Translations under genes and position numbers: made by a program
Shown here: piece after piece, positions 32,401 to 46,064 of the stretch
Position numbering within the stretch: the first letter of the stretch is position 1
How the letters are laid out: every line of letters starts with the position of its first letter
The notes under the pieces: generated by a model
What the model was told of the DNA's origin: nothing
Seen by the model: only the letters and a program-made list of their open reading frames with translations
Database searches by the model: none
Assembly: GCA_000497125.2 (NCBI GenBank)
Contig: CM035318.1
Span: 124,001 to 188,000 of the forward strand
Direction of reading: 5' to 3'
Origin: Spironucleus salmonicida
Taxonomy: Eukaryota; Fornicata; Diplomonadida; Hexamitidae
Length of the DNA: 64,000 nucleotides

Positions 32401-35400
32401 TCTTTTATAACATTTCACAAGTTGTCATAGATGATAAATTTATTGTTTTTATCTATTTTTGTGACTCTTACAAAAGAAATGAGTTAATAATTTTACTTTT
32501 TCCACTTCCAGAGTCTCCTACCACTAAAATATTTTATACCTGTGATAATTTTTATATTAAATATTATAATGAGACATTATCTACTATAGGAACTAAAGTT
32601 TCGTTAAAATTACCATTATATACAAATTTTGGTATAATAGACTACCATAATTACCATTCTCCAGCTTCATTCACGAAATAATTAAACATAGACTATGCTT
32701 GATCAGGCTTATCATAGATATCAAACTCCAGAGAATTATATACAAATCGCTAGAAAATTTTCTTCTAATCCAAATTTAAAATTGATCCAAATGAATAAAT
32801 AAGCGTAAAAAATAGAAGTCTATTGATTTTTATTGGGCTTTACAATTTTATTATTTCAGCAATACTATCGGCAAAATAATATAGCATTGAATCTCTTGTA
32901 CTATTAAAGCCTTCCATAACCAAATGTCGTGCTTATATTAACGAATCTGCTGTTTCTGATGTTAAAAGTGATACAAATAATGAAACAAATTGTCTAATGT
33001 ATTACAAAGGTTAAAATTTGAACAAAGTATTTTCCTTGAGAACAAATGAATATACAGAGTCAATAGATTATGTTAAATCTAAATCAATACCCCAGTTTTA
33101 ACTATGAATATTATAGAATGGTCTCCATCCAACCGAATTAAACCCACTCATATAAATCATACCAGCTCTGGATACCGTGGCTGGGGATGCATTATCTAAG
33201 TTATCAACTTCAATAATTAGCTTCATATTCTTTGTCATTGGTATTCTATCAGAATTAGCTAGAGTTAAAAGCTTGTTGTCATCCATAACTGTGTTTAAGT
33301 TTTCAATCCAAACAGCATCTACTGGTCCGTCTAAAACAATAAACGTAAAATATTCAGCTTTTACTGCTTTTCTCCAAAGTGCAGAAAAAATACCATCTGT
33401 CCAGTCTCCTGACGCAGAATCTAGCTTTCCAAACATTTGTGGCGCAGTTATTGCTTTTGGATTCATTTTCATAATAACAGATTTTTTTCCTTAGATTTAC
33501 TGTAGAGATTTTGCTAGTGTATTAATAACCGTTGATTTACCAGCTCCAGATGAACCTAATAACATAACAGAATGTCGGACTGCAAATGATTCATAAAACT
33601 ATATAACAGATTTATACCACTCTGGTTAGAGTTCTAAGTGCAACGATTTAACTTACAGTTAGATTTGATTCTCTAAACTCTCGTATTAATTATCTGGAGC
33701 TTTAACACCTGGAAATAAGTCTTGCATCAGAAATTCAAATAAAGGAATATCCTAAGCAACTAATTTTGAGCGATTCATATCCCTTAATACTCTTAAAATA
33801 ATTAATGATTCTGAAAGTTAGGAATATTAACGTCTTTGTTACCCACATGTTCGTAATACTGATAAAATATTTCTTAAACCAAAATCATAATGTCTTTGTT
33901 ACGATAACTATTCCATGCAAAGCTAATATAAAATAAAGAACTTTTTGGCTAGAGATTTAGATTCAGAAAATCCTGCTGCTGCAAGCTTGACATCCATAAT
34001 AATTTATTTATCGGGAACCATCATAGATACAGAACGAAATAGCACTTTTAAGTTTTCTAATAATTCTACACGGCCAGCATAACCTGGATTCATCGTAATG
34101 AAATAAGCACAAGTACCTAATACTTTAATATCTGTTCCATCTGTATAAATTGAATTTTTCTTCTTTTATTTAATGCATTGCAAAATGCATTAAATTTATT
34201 ATGCTGCAACAGACATAACCGCCAATTCAACCCGATTAAATTCATCAAAATCTCCATATATACCACTTTATGCAATACCTTTATAAATCTTTCCTAAACC
34301 TTTATAATCCATCTAATCTGAACAATTAAACACTACAACAAATTAGCCAATAGTTTTTCCAAAATCTTTACAGGTTTCTGTTTTTCCAGTACCTGCAGGT
34401 CCAGATGGCGCACCACCTAAAAACATACCAATTGCTTATGCTAGTGTGATATAACATCTATCTGTCAATGGTGTGATAACTAGTCTTTCATTAATACCTA
34501 AATATTCATACTAATACGTGAAATTAATATCCGTAATTTAAATAATACAGTCATCAATATCTGTATTCCAATAAACCCTTGTTTATTTTAGCCATTCAAA
34601 ATCAGTTACACTTCGCACAGGTGTATCTCCTGTTACAAGTTAAAAGATTATATCTTTCTGATGCACTTATATAGTGATTAATGTTTCTATATTTGTTCTT
34701 TTCTCAGATGTCATATCTTATTTTATCAAACTAATTAATGATTCCATAGTTTTGTTCACAATAGTTAAATATTTTCTTTATTCTTATTTATCACATCGTC
34801 CTCTAAAATATGATTCACAAGTTTGAGTCCAGACAAACTAAATAAAAACTAGTGAAACTTAAGCTGGAAATTCATCAATAAGCTTGCTTAAATTTTATTG
34901 TAAATCGATTGTATCTTATATTGCAGACTTTAAGATAGCTTTAATGGTTTTTTACATTTCTTTAATCAACAAAGTTAGCCAATCTTCTACATTACCCTAT
35001 GCCATGACTTATTAAATTAGTTCAACAGATTCATTGTTTTTATCTGAAAAATGAGAAATACTTCCTCTTTTCGATTTTTCAAATGTTAGTTGGTACAAGG
35101 CATCAAAAATTTAATTTAAAAATGGTTGAATGGTATTTGGATCTGACTACCCTCCTAAAATTTCTAAGAGTACAGCATCTGAAACAAAACAAAATCTTGG
35201 AAATAAATTACGCTTTTGTTCTAAATATCCACTGAGGCACTTTTAAGTCTCTTCTAATGATTAAAATAGGACTGGTAAATTAGTTATTAGTGCATCATCG
35301 ACAGATGTCAAATAAATACAACCTGGATTACATTATGCATGTCCCATGAGTTTAATCCATGTTTTATCTAAAGTATTAAACTTTCTTGCTTCAGCTGGTA

Positions 35401-38400
35401 ACTATCTAGAAATATCCCCTGATGCAAAAACTGCTTCTAAATAAGTCCAATTTTATTAAACAATAGACCATAATTTGAGAATTTCATCTAAAATACTTAG
35501 CTTTTTCATATATAACTAAATATCTTCTTTAAAAGGCTTATTAAATTTATTAGAATTAAGACTAGATAATATCATTAAAGAGTCCTCTAAAAGGGTATTT
35601 ATTTCTGAAATTCTTTTACTCTCCAATAAACAAAATCCTTTAGTTTTATATTCTATAACAACAAATTTTTTATCTGTCCATAAATCTATTACCTCTTTTA
35701 GCTTATCTTCGATATCTGTTTCTTTACTCGCTGAAATAGCTAGATCTTCTATTTCATCTCTAAATTCAAATATACCTGCTCCTAATAAGACACCCAGCTT
35801 AAATGAATCAGGTTTCTCAACTACCTATAATATTTATTAACATGAAGTAATTTTACTTATCTCTATCCAGTGTCTTTCAATAATAGCTTTATGTGATAAT
35901 AATTACAAGACTGGAAACACAGAACTAAAATCATCAATTTTTTTCTTTAGTTCAATATAAGCATCCCATTATCTCATTTATTTAGGTAATCTTGCGCATT
36001 TATTTTAAAAATCTTATAATACAGACTATATTGCTGAAAAATTAGCTTCGAACCATAAATACTCATTAAAAGAGGAAATTGTTAAGGTGACATCATTATA
36101 TAATGAGTATAACTTTTAAAGCATTATAATTTCTTTCTTAATTTTATGTATTTCAGGGTAATCTGTAACTGGAAGTCCAAATAACTGTTCATTAGATGTA
36201 TATGTTACGAAATTTGACTCAACTTTTTAAAATCGTTAAGAATAAAAATCAAGTTTATTTGAAGCTTCTTATGGTTTAATATCAGGTTTCAAAGGACCAT
36301 TGTCCATATAATCTTATACAAAATCATTAACTTCTAAACTAAATTCTTGAACTTTTTAAGTTAAAGATTACAGCAAAAATGGTTATTTTTCTTTAAGTTC
36401 ATATTGCACATTTAATGCTATAGACTATAATTATTTAAGTTTATATCGTAACTGATCTTCTAATTCTAACTCTGAATCGTTTACTGAATATTCGCATTAT
36501 TATAAAAATAAATACATGTCACGAATTGGCCCAACTTTAATATCAAATAAGGAGTCTAATTCTCTTAATTAATCCAACGTGTTCATAATTATTCTAACCC
36601 CTTCTAAATTATTTTTCGAGATAACTATTTTTAATAATTTCTCAATGCTAATAAACTCTTAATTAATAATATTTAGTTCGTTCCTTGCTTTGTTGTTAAG
36701 TTGCTGACAGAATAGTTACTTAATTTAATTTATTTCAATTAAAATTTATTCTTTAATATTCTTATAATTTACTAAGAAAATACCTTCATGTGTAAAATTA
36801 GGAGTTTAATTAAGCTATTGAATAACGTTATTAAGCTTTGCCACCTAATACTAATAGCCAACTAAATTAGGTTTGCTATTCGCGAATTATTGCAAAATTT
36901 CTATTTTATTATCTGTCCAAAACTATTAAAATTGTTAAAACTCAGTAAGTAAATTATGTTATTTTTAGATAAAATGCATGACTCTACCCTCAATAGAAGC
37001 TAAATTCGTAAAAAGAGTTTTAGAATTTCCAACGTAGTAAAACATAGTTTCTTATGGATTAATTCCATCTAATTCTTTGATAAATTATGATTCATCATTA
37101 TTAATGGACCTAGTTGTTTTTTGATTTAGACCTTATGATCTGTTTGTCAACATAGATCTATCAGTGTTGACCTATTGATCAATAACAGACTTAATTTCAA
37201 CGTTTCTCTCATGATGTATGTTAACGAATTAAGAGCTTACTAACACATTTTAATCATCACCTGTATATAGACTACCAACTGACTGCAAAACAAGTTTTTA
37301 GAATGATGTATTCGAATCCCATAGTGGTAATCGCTAAATAAGTTATACAATTAACTTTTAAAGATCTTAAAATGTAGTTTTTAACAATTTTGCATCTGGT
37401 GCAAATTTAGGTTATGGAATTCCAAATACAATTTCTAAAACAACTAATGGGTCGTCTATAAACTACTCTACTTATTTTTTTTATGCTTGTGCAGATATCT
37501 GCTAAGAAACAAAGCTACTAACATTAAATCCAAATCTAAGGCTCAGATCATTGACAGTGTTAATGAAAATATTATTTATAGCTAAATAGCATTTCTATCT
37601 ATAATAAATAACTAACTCTTAAATGTTAGCCACAAGGGTTTGTGTAGCTGGTGGTAATGCCTCAATTTAGCTTAATAAAGATTGATCTTTCTTAAATATT
37701 GAAGCAATCGCCAACATAAAGTAGTTATGTACAGTTTTAGAATTCTACGAAGTGGAGTTACTTGTATATCTAGATAATATTTACTGCACCAAATATACTA
37801 CCTCTTTAGCTACAGATAGGCTTTCTTAGATTATTTTTTTAATCATTGTTTCAGAATAATTTCTACACTCTTCTACAAAAAGTTGCAATTGAGATGCATC
37901 TGTATTTTCAAGATATTAAGAATAAGCCAACTTAAATTCTACGGATTTCACTAAATCAATATCATACTAACTCATAAATTAGGAAAATAAAAAAGTTTTC
38001 TTTTTCTTAAATGGGAATAATTTTATTTTATTTATTCCTTAAATCATCTAAATTAATTTTTAATTAGAATTAGTAAGAACAGCAATTAAAGAAATGATAT
38101 TTTCAATGTATGACTCAAATTAATATGAGAAATTCTCTATACTAAGAGATGTCCAAGTAAACTAATGTAATCCTGGCTAAATTTTCTTAAACATTGAATC
38201 AATGACAGGTTTCACTAATAATTTCATATGTTATGGAATATATATTCTTTTTATTTTGTTGCAATAATTTGTTAAAATGTCTCTAGTAGATATTAATGTA
38301 GGGAAAATAACTATTAATTACTTCAAAAGATCTGGTAATGGTAGCTTAACTTATTTTAGTATTAGTCCTGTTTTATAAAAATCAATTATTATTGGCGAAA

Positions 38401-40156
38401 AATTGCACTTCAATGATGTAGTTTTTACTAGCAAAGATTTATTTAAATGAATTTTAAGATCTGGCATTGTATTGCATATATTAGTGTATGATTTCTATAA
38501 ACAATCCACAATTTACTATTAAATATTTTAATATAGTCCAACAATTTTACTTCCCATAGAGAATGAAAATAATAATGGTAAATGACATTCTGGAATCTCA
38601 TCTTTTCTGAAATATAATCCAAATTATTATTAGACTTACTCACGTATTTACTATTTCGCAAATTCATTTTAATAATCTGAAATAACAAAGATTCTTTTTA
38701 TAAAAGAAAAATTTTTATCGATTTTAGCTTATAGCAATCTGCAAGTAATCATTTTAGATATCTATTCATTATATTCTTGTATTTTATTGAATTTATTTGT
38801 AACCAAAGTCTGATTTATATTTTTTAACTATTGGTAAAATAAAATCAATAGCATCTTATATGACTCTAGAACCGATTCTTTCATAGATTCTCGACTAAGT
38901 ATCGGATTTAATTGTGATAAAACACTAATTAGCTAGGCAATATCCTTTTGATTAGAAATTTTGTATAAATAACTTTTCATTTCATTTTCTAACGACACAA
39001 TACCATTTTTATAAATATCGAAATCAAATTCAAATTAATTGTCATCATAGTGATTATACGGTTTATTTCTTAAAACTGAAATTAAAGACTCTAAACTTTC
39101 TAATAAACCATATAAACCTGGGATTGTTGTTTAATGTAAATGAGCAAAATTCTAATATGATGTTATAACAAATGTTATATTTTTTAGCCTATTTTCAAAC
39201 TTATCAAATTTGTCAAATATATTTGTTTCTGATATTTGAATCTGATTTTTGTGTATAAATTGTTTAAAAGTTTATTATAATTGTATATTAATTTGTAATA
39301 TATCTTACGATGTAATAATAAATTGCTCTAAATTAATATCATAAATGGTACTTTCTTTATTTATTTACTAATCTATCCTATCTTTACAAATTATAATCAA
39401 CTAATTGACTAGACCTAACATTAATGTAGTTATATGTTCCGGTAAACAATAAAAAGATGACATATTAAAAATCTGTTCTAAAACTTATACAAATTATACA
39501 AGCTATTTTGCAATACTATATAAGGGTTGTCTTTATAAATTTGCAAACAATTGAATAATTTATTATAAATACTTAACATTGTCTTTGCACTCAGTTAACA
39601 TTTTAGCAACTTTTTAATATAAATTACCTTCTGCTTAGGCTTCTAAAATTTCTAAAATAGCAACTCTAACTCTCCAGTATAAAATTTCATTCTAAGGTCC
39701 AGAATCGCTAGTAAATACTCTAGCTTAATTTAATGATATTAACGTTTACTCAGGATTCGAGGAAAATGCAAATTTTTTTACAGATTAAATTTCACAAAAC
39801 AATGACAAAACGCATGAGAGCTACTATTATCCAGTAAAGGCTATTTAATTCTTTATATCAATCTCAAACTAATTTATATCTAATACAGAATTTCCATATA
39901 TAAAGTCATTATCTAATCTCATGATATAGCCATAGAGATTATATTTTGCCAAATCAGAAAGCTAAAAAGAAAGTATAAGTTTTTGATTACAATATTGAGC
40001 AAAAATTACTGGATTCTCTTTACTAGATATGAAATCAATCAGCATTTAAGTGGCGTTAATAGAATCAACGCTAGCTAAAACCTCATCATAATCTAAAATT
40101 AATATGTCAGATATCCGTAAACACATTGTTCTAACATGAGGATTATTTAGGTTCAT
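26417..40156 (-). CDS. Axonemal dynein heavy chain
   Basis: 4,579 residues in one uninterrupted frame. The N-terminal tail includes [17 protein letters not shown] (DHC_N1 region). P-loops in order: AAA1 GPAGTGKT (near 34395, residue ~1920), AAA2 GSSGAGKST (near 33545), AAA3 GDSGSGKS (near 32505) and AAA4 GVGGSGKQS (near 31420). AAA2 also shows [31 protein letters not shown] and [15 protein letters not shown] coiled-coil stalk with the microtubule-binding tip lies around 30200-30750, then AAA5, AAA6 and a C-terminal domain with [15 protein letters not shown]. Length and motifs fit an axonemal heavy chain; I cannot assign inner or outer arm. ATG at 40154-40156, stop TGA 26417-26419. No intron signal is seen over 13.7 kb. 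Confidence 0.95.
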
Positions 40157-40219
40157 AGTTGTGAAAGGGATAAATAAAATATTTACATAAATAATTATAT
40201 AATACTATAAAAATAAATT

Positions 40220-40888
40220 TCACCAACAGAAATTATTGATCTCTTGAATTAACTTATGAACACTTGATATATTATTTTTCATGGAACTATTTTCTAAATA
40301 ATATTAGGCAATGTTTAAGATTTATCCCTCATAGCTAGTAATTTTGTTATCTTATTTCAAAAAATTAATCTTATTTTGTAAATTATAGTTATCAATAATT
40401 ATATATTATTATTCAATATATGCAATCTTTCCATCAAAACTTATTGAAAAATCATTTTTAACAGGGATAAATCTGAGAGAAATGAAATCAAAAACTTCTT
40501 ATCTGTTGATGAGCAGGTTCTAAATTTAACAGTCAAATCTACCTTTAGCTTATGCAATTTTAACAATTTTTCCGTCATAATACTTGAATATCTCTTAATT
40601 AGCAAAATATACGTTTTTATTAATTTAAAAAGAAAACTAAAATATAATAGGGATCTTTGATTTATCTTATAAACTAATAAGCTAATTTGCTTCATGTATA
40701 TACAGAATACTATTTATTACAATAATATTCTATATTTTCGTGGAAGTAGTGAATATAATTTACTTTTGTGTGAAAATTTTGTTATTTTAAAAGGTATATA
40801 ATTTCTTGTTATATAGTATCGGTAGCAGATAAGTTTATCCAAAAAAATTTGTGCTAAAAGGTATATTGTGTTACAGAAAATTTGTCAT
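40220..40888 (-). CDS. Unrecognised beta-rich protein, 222 aa
   Basis: ATG at 40886-40888, TGA at 40220-40222. The protein is strand-rich with alternating hydrophobics (NIIVINSILYIHEANQLISL, then DFSISFDGKIAYIEQQYIII), like part of a beta-propeller or other all-beta domain, ending in a helix (SVHKLIQEINNFCW). No family is recognised. It reads in the same frame as the downstream dynein gene, with its TGA followed by 21 sense codons before the dynein ATG, so read-through would fuse the two. An A/T tract (TATTATATAATTATTTA) just after the stop looks like the dynein promoter, so I treat them as two genes. Confidence 0.55.
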
Positions 40889-41246
40889 TTTTGTTGTAAT
40901 ATCTTGTATATTGAATAATAATTAAAAATTATTTTTGACATTTGGAGAATGAATTTCTTCCAAAATAAATGGGTCCATAACAGTTTAACTACAATTAAAA
41001 AATACGACCTAGCTTATATTAATAATAATCAATTATCTTGGGTGATGTTATTATTTCACTAATTATATTATAATAAATTTTTGCAATTAGGCAGTGAAGT
41101 TATTTATTTATCTAGAGGGAATTTTTATTAACTATAATAGTTAGGATCGTTTAATTACTAAAAAGCTACAACCATATAATAGTTTTAATTTTTTAATTTA
41201 ATATTTTATTCTTATAATATATTATACAATATTTTTATTTAGTAGA
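40889..41246. other. Divergent spacer, 358 bp
   Basis: A/T-rich, no reading frame of interest on either strand. It separates the divergent 222-aa gene and the FCP1-like gene. Just before the FCP1-like start lies CTTATAATATATTATACAAT, the usual promoter-like tract. I see nothing else in it. Confidence 0.5.
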
Positions 41247-42605
41247 ATGTAAAGTAGGCATTGCAAACATTTACGACTTAGAAAATAGTCTAAAATTTGT
41301 ATTAAATGTGGTGAATAAATAAATGATGTAATTATTGACAAGGATTATCATTTAAACTAACAGATGAGTATTTATGAGAAGTTAAGTTTAATGAGTAAAA
41401 CTATTCTTAGATTTGAGCAATAAGTTAAATAAAATAATAAAATTTTACTATTCTTGGATATTGATGATACAATACTTCACTGTGAACCAGGAATTCCAAA
41501 TGAAAATTGTATATCTGGTTATATTATTAGAGAATAATTTGAATCACTAAATCAATATTATTTGTTACTAAAATAATATCAATATATCTCGTTTGAACTT
41601 TGTAGACTAAATATTAATGGATAAACATCATGCAGTAACTATTATTTTTCAATTCGGCCTGGCTTTTTAGATTTCATTCTTAATAACTATCAAAAGCTTA
41701 TCATACTAATTACAACTACAGGAGTATATGAGTATGCAAAATAGATTTGTAAGATATTAGATCCATAAAATATATTATTTGAGAGAATTACTGCACGCGA
41801 AGGATAAAGTACTGGTGGTTAATAAGGTATTGTTGTCCCAGATTAATCCACTATATTATCTTAAACATAAAATTAATACTTAATAGATCGCAATATAAAA
41901 ACTATTGATATAATAAAAGACTCATAAATATTACTTAATAATTATTTAATCTTTGATGATTCTTCATTTCCTTGGTTTAATAGTAACCCTCCAGAATAAT
42001 TCTTTCGATCCATACCATACACAACTTCAAAAATTACTACAAATAATGACTCTTTTGCTCAATCATTTCTTCCTTTAACCTAGGAAAGGTCTTTTATTGC
42101 TCCTTTTATCGACTATGCTGCTTATTACGAGTAATAGATGCTTACACTTGAATATATTATCAATTAAGATCGAAGATTGTCATATTATCAGGGAAAAGTA
42201 TTTCGAGATTGTGTATTTTATTTTTAAAGATAGTGCCCTTCTCTTTATTAAGAAGTAAATGAAACAAATAATGAAAAATTATTAATGTTATAGTATATTA
42301 TAAACGAAACTGCTTAAATAGATTTGCGTATATTAACTGTATGGTAATTTGGAGGAACTGTTGTGAATCAATTTTCTAATGCTGTAACTCATTTTGTAGT
42401 TAATAACAAATAGTCAGATTAGTGTGTTAATTATGTCAATGCTAGTTGGATTAAATAGGATAGCCCAATTCTTACATTAAAAGATAAATAAGAATATGCA
42501 TAAAAATTATTAGTTTCTTCAGATTATATTTTTATATCTGCATTTTTATTAAAAAGGTAAAATAATTCATTTTTAAATTAAGCAGTCTTATCAAATTTCT
42601 AATGA
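41247..42605 (+). CDS. FCP1-type phosphatase with C-terminal BRCT domain
   Basis: 452 residues. The N-terminus has C-x-H and C-x-x-C spaced like the small zinc motif of FCP1 (HCKHLR, KICIKCGEQ). LLFLDIDDTIL is the DxDxT catalytic loop of the FCP/SCP phosphatases (Asp71, Asp73). FSIRPGFLDFI and ILFERITARE are typical following segments, and LLNNYLIFDDSSFPW corresponds to the D-D-S/R motif. From about residue 315 a BRCT domain is visible (QIDLRILTVWQFGGTVVNQF, then VTHFVVNN and VNASWIKQ). FCP1 dephosphorylates the RNA polymerase II CTD to recycle the enzyme. The protein is shorter than animal or yeast FCP1. The stop is TAA (Gln) followed by TGA. Confidence 0.82.
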
Positions 42606-43597
42606 TTAGAATCCTTTATTTTATCCTATTTTAATGTTATTAAATAAAATTAATAGCGATTCAAGCTGTTTAATTTAAATAACGTGTTTATATAATACCA
42701 AAATAATATCAGTATGCTTATTATATTATATTTATAAAAATAGTGAAAAGTATTACTTCATTCAAAATAGAAATATAAAATAATTTAATAAGGATAAAAT
42801 ATATTTCATAATAAAGTAAACATCAATAATCCTTATTATTTGAATAACTTCATATACTGAGTCAATAACATGTAAAATATTAAATTTAGTGATTCGTAAT
42901 GTCATATTATCTATTAAATATATTTAAAATAGATGATATAGAAGCACCAATAATTGGGTACAGAATAAATCTAGGTTTGATTATTTTTAAAAAGGTTATG
43001 TATGTTTGGTTCATAAAACGAATTATGAAATGATTGATCGTTTCTAAATAATCAAATGTAAATTCATTCGATATGTAATGCTGGATACTAATGGTATCAA
43101 TACTTAACTACGAACTATCATATAAAATATTACAATATGATATAAATAACATAAATTAATTCTTAAATGTTGTTGATTAATATAATTATAGTTATACTAC
43201 TAATTATACATATTTTATTTACGTAATATGAATTATAAAAATAAATCGATTCCAAAGAAAACAATGAGTTTTTATGAAAAATTTATCATTTTCCTAGAAT
43301 TGGATATAACTTAGTACTAGCAATTGATAGTAGAGTTTAAAGATAGAATGTATGAGTATTGGTTATATATACTGTTTTATTTTATATGCAACTTAAATTT
43401 TGTAATGGTATCGTATAATATCTAAACATTGCCAGAACATTATTGAGAATACACCTACAATTCGCAACATTATTATTATAAGATTATCTAAACAATACAC
43501 AGTCCATTAGCTATCATAAAAAATTACTAGTAACTATTTTATTTTACCTTTGACAAAGAACTGGTAAAGCAATATTATACAATACTTATTAAATACT
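42606..43597. other. Gene-free region, about 1 kb
   Basis: The longest stretch without a convincing gene. TGA and its complement TCA occur often in all frames, unlike the surrounding coding DNA. Two short plus-strand frames exist: about 44 codons from the ATG near 42899 and 60 codons at 43264-43446 (MSFYEKFIIFLELD..., with a hydrophobic central segment). Neither has support beyond being open. The region may be a decayed gene or an untranslated RNA locus; I see no tRNA boxes, repeats or hairpins of note. Confidence 0.5.
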
Positions 43598-44704
43598 TCA
43601 CTTATGCAGCTTAACGTCAGCCACAGTATAAGTTTTATCAAAAATGTAGCAAAAGCTGAGCTCATTCTCATTGCCTTACACGGACTCCAAATTGTAGCTC
43701 TTGTTCAACCTGGCAGTGTAATTCACAGGGTTCCCATTTGCGTTGAACAACTTAATCGATTTAGACGTATCCAGACCGATCCAAAACTGTGCGTTCTGAA
43801 TTCCAGAGACTGAGCGTATAATACTTGGCAGCTTGTGCAAGGGCTGGTTAAGGTTCCTCAAATCGTACACGGAGGTGCCGTCAAGCGAGGATACCGCCAG
43901 CTGCGAGTTCTAAATGACGAAATCAGTAGAATTGTTCAGTTTGATAGTAGAGTAAACTTGGCAACGCTGGTCGACCAAACTGACGCCATTTTGGTGTAAA
44001 CACGAGATCCCATTCACAAACGAGCGTGTTTTAGTCGTTATTTCGGGCATTTTTACGACATAAGAGAAATTCTAGAGGTTCTAAATATCGTAAATGTAAA
44101 TACTCTCATTATTAGCCGCAAAAACTAGCTGATTTTGAGAAAGGAAATCCACCGATTGAATAGCACGGCCCAGCGAAAAAGAGTGCAAAAATGCGTCCGC
44201 TTCGTTGGCTCTCAGGTCGAAGAAACGCGCGTCCGAGTCGAGCGAAACTGATACAAGCAAATCATGGGTCGGGTGCACGGCGGCGTCAAATACTTCTGCT
44301 GAATGACCGTAAAAAGTATGCCTACACCGTGACTGCTAGTACTGCGTATCACGACTGTTCTTGTGGTCTTGTTTAGCTTTTTATAGCTCAACAAGCTTTA
44401 GGCAATTGTCCTTCCCACCAGATAGGATATAGCGGCCTCCTGCTGTGAAACGTACGAAATTGATTGGAAATTTGTGTTTATTCTCATAATACTGATCAAA
44501 ATCTCCAACTTATGGAGGGACATTTGAAAAATGTGGCGGTGGGATAGTTGTCTATAACTACTGGATTGATTTCTGGATACTTAACTCTGTAAAGTTTGGT
44601 ATATGATTATTGAGCATAGCGCCAGCTGAAAGTAAATCCCCCTGTGTAAAAATCATGTCATAGATCGTTTTATCCATTCGTGGAATGAAAACTTAAGCAA
44701 TCAT
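43598..44704 (-). CDS. CstF-50-like WD40 protein
   Basis: 368 residues. An N-terminal helical segment (KTIYDMIFTQGDLLSAGAML) resembles the dimerisation region of CstF-50. WD40 repeats follow: FVRFTAGGRYILSGGKDNCL, then HTFYGHSAEVFDAAVHPTHD with LLVSVSLDSDARFFDL, then FLSQNQLVFAANNESIYIYDI, and two weaker blades. CstF-50 has the same sequence of features, including an H-x-x-E-V-x-x-x-A-x-H-P blade. It would act in mRNA 3'-end cleavage. The region 43600-44340 is less AT-rich and mostly TAR-free, while the 5' end is AT-rich. Final residues ...DVKLHK end at TGA 43598-43600, set in AAGTGAAG. Other WD40 families cannot be excluded. Confidence 0.6.
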
Positions 44705-44746
44705 CAAATTAAGATAAAATAATATAAATCATTTCCTTTCATTTAA
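44705..44746. promoter_or_regulatory. 42-bp divergent spacer, CstF-50-like gene and next gene
   Basis: The shortest A/T-type divergent spacer in the window: 42 bp with AAGATAAAATAATATAAAT. Both genes must use it. Confidence 0.4.
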
Positions 44747-46051
44747 ATGAATAGCTCTGAATCTTTAGTAGATTATTTACTTATAAATGCAGATGATGTA
44801 TTTAAGACTAGTTTAAGTGATGCTATAATGATTAATAATAGCTAGTTTTAATTCATATGTACTTATACAGGAGAAGCAGAATAAATAATTAAGACAGAAA
44901 TAAGTAGAAAGCTAGGTAGTATTTATGGTTCCATTCATGATTACTATCAAAATATTTCCGATTGTAACCTTGCAGCAGCAACTCAACTTAGAAAGCACCA
45001 GTAATTTTTTAATGAATTGGAAAAAGAAAAGGTTTCTATACCTCCTATGTAACAGATTAACTAAACAAAAATTTATAATTCTGCTTTGCAATTAGAGAGT
45101 ATCAATCTACATTATTTCTAGCATCCAGCATCAGACTAATACATTGCAAGTAAGTTCAGATTAGCTCTTACTTCTTATAGAAATTGCCCTATTCCTCATA
45201 TTACACTAAACGAATTCCCTCTTCTACTTAGCAAGTGTTATTAAGTAGCGTTAAAAATTTTCAATTTATTAAAAACATCATTTGCAAAAAATGATATCTC
45301 TAAGTTCCTTCTTCTATTGTCTGATGACCTATCAAGCCCGAATTCACCTGTTTTTGAAGTTTTTGTAAAATGGTACAAAACATATAGTAGTAATATTTTA
45401 GAAAATACGGATTTAGAATCCTATTTACTCAACGACAATATATCACTATTTGGACTCAAATAAATGGACGCAACTGCATCAGTTTTGCTAAAATTATGCT
45501 TTTTAGTCCTCTCTTAAAATTATAAGCTTGTTGGTTATGAAAAAGGAATGAAAAGTCTTGAAAATGTAGGTTATGATGTTAAAAATTGTTATTTTTTAGT
45601 TGAAAAATATGTGGAAGAGTTAGAAGACGGAGAAATTGAGCCTCTTTAATTTTTATTAGGTGAAAGTGATAATACAAAATTCCTCGACGAGGCATTTGAG
45701 ACCGATGATACAAGAGCATTTTTAATCTTCCCAGCTATCGTAGATAGTTAAAATAAGCTTATAATGGAAGGAAAAATGGAGTTTTAGATTACGAAAAGTG
45801 GTTAAATCAAACCGGAGATATATGTAGAATCTGGATTTTTCGATGATATTAATACTAATAAAGTGCCTCTCAAATTTGATCATCAAAAAAACTACTAAGT
45901 TAACTTTTAAAAATTCTCATAGTAACTTAGAAATATCAAAGAAAAAATCAAAGGTCAACAGCACATAATAGAATCTTATAATTACTATCAGCAAAAGGAA
46001 TACCATATTTCTTAGGACAATATACTTCTCCCAAAGTTCATAAATAAATGA
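44747..46051 (+). CDS. Unrecognised protein, 434 aa
   Basis: ATG 44747 to TGA 46049-46051. The protein is mostly helical for the first 290 residues (SLVDYLLINADDVFKTSLSD, LLLSKCYQVALKIFNLL) and more mixed afterwards (AFLIFPAIVDSQNKLIMEGK, PEIYVESGFFDDI), with a helical C-terminal tail. No transmembrane segment, no catalytic motif and no family is recognised. It could be an adaptor or vesicle-transport scaffold, but that is a guess. It is convergent with the nuclease-like gene; the stops are 13 bp apart. Confidence 0.65.
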
Positions 46052-46064
46052 TTAAAATTCAATT

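Noticed and set aside
40220-40222. In-frame TGA before the dynein gene as selenocysteine or tryptophan
   Set aside because: An A/T promoter-like tract follows directly, the dynein has a good own ATG, and TGA acts as stop everywhere else in the window.
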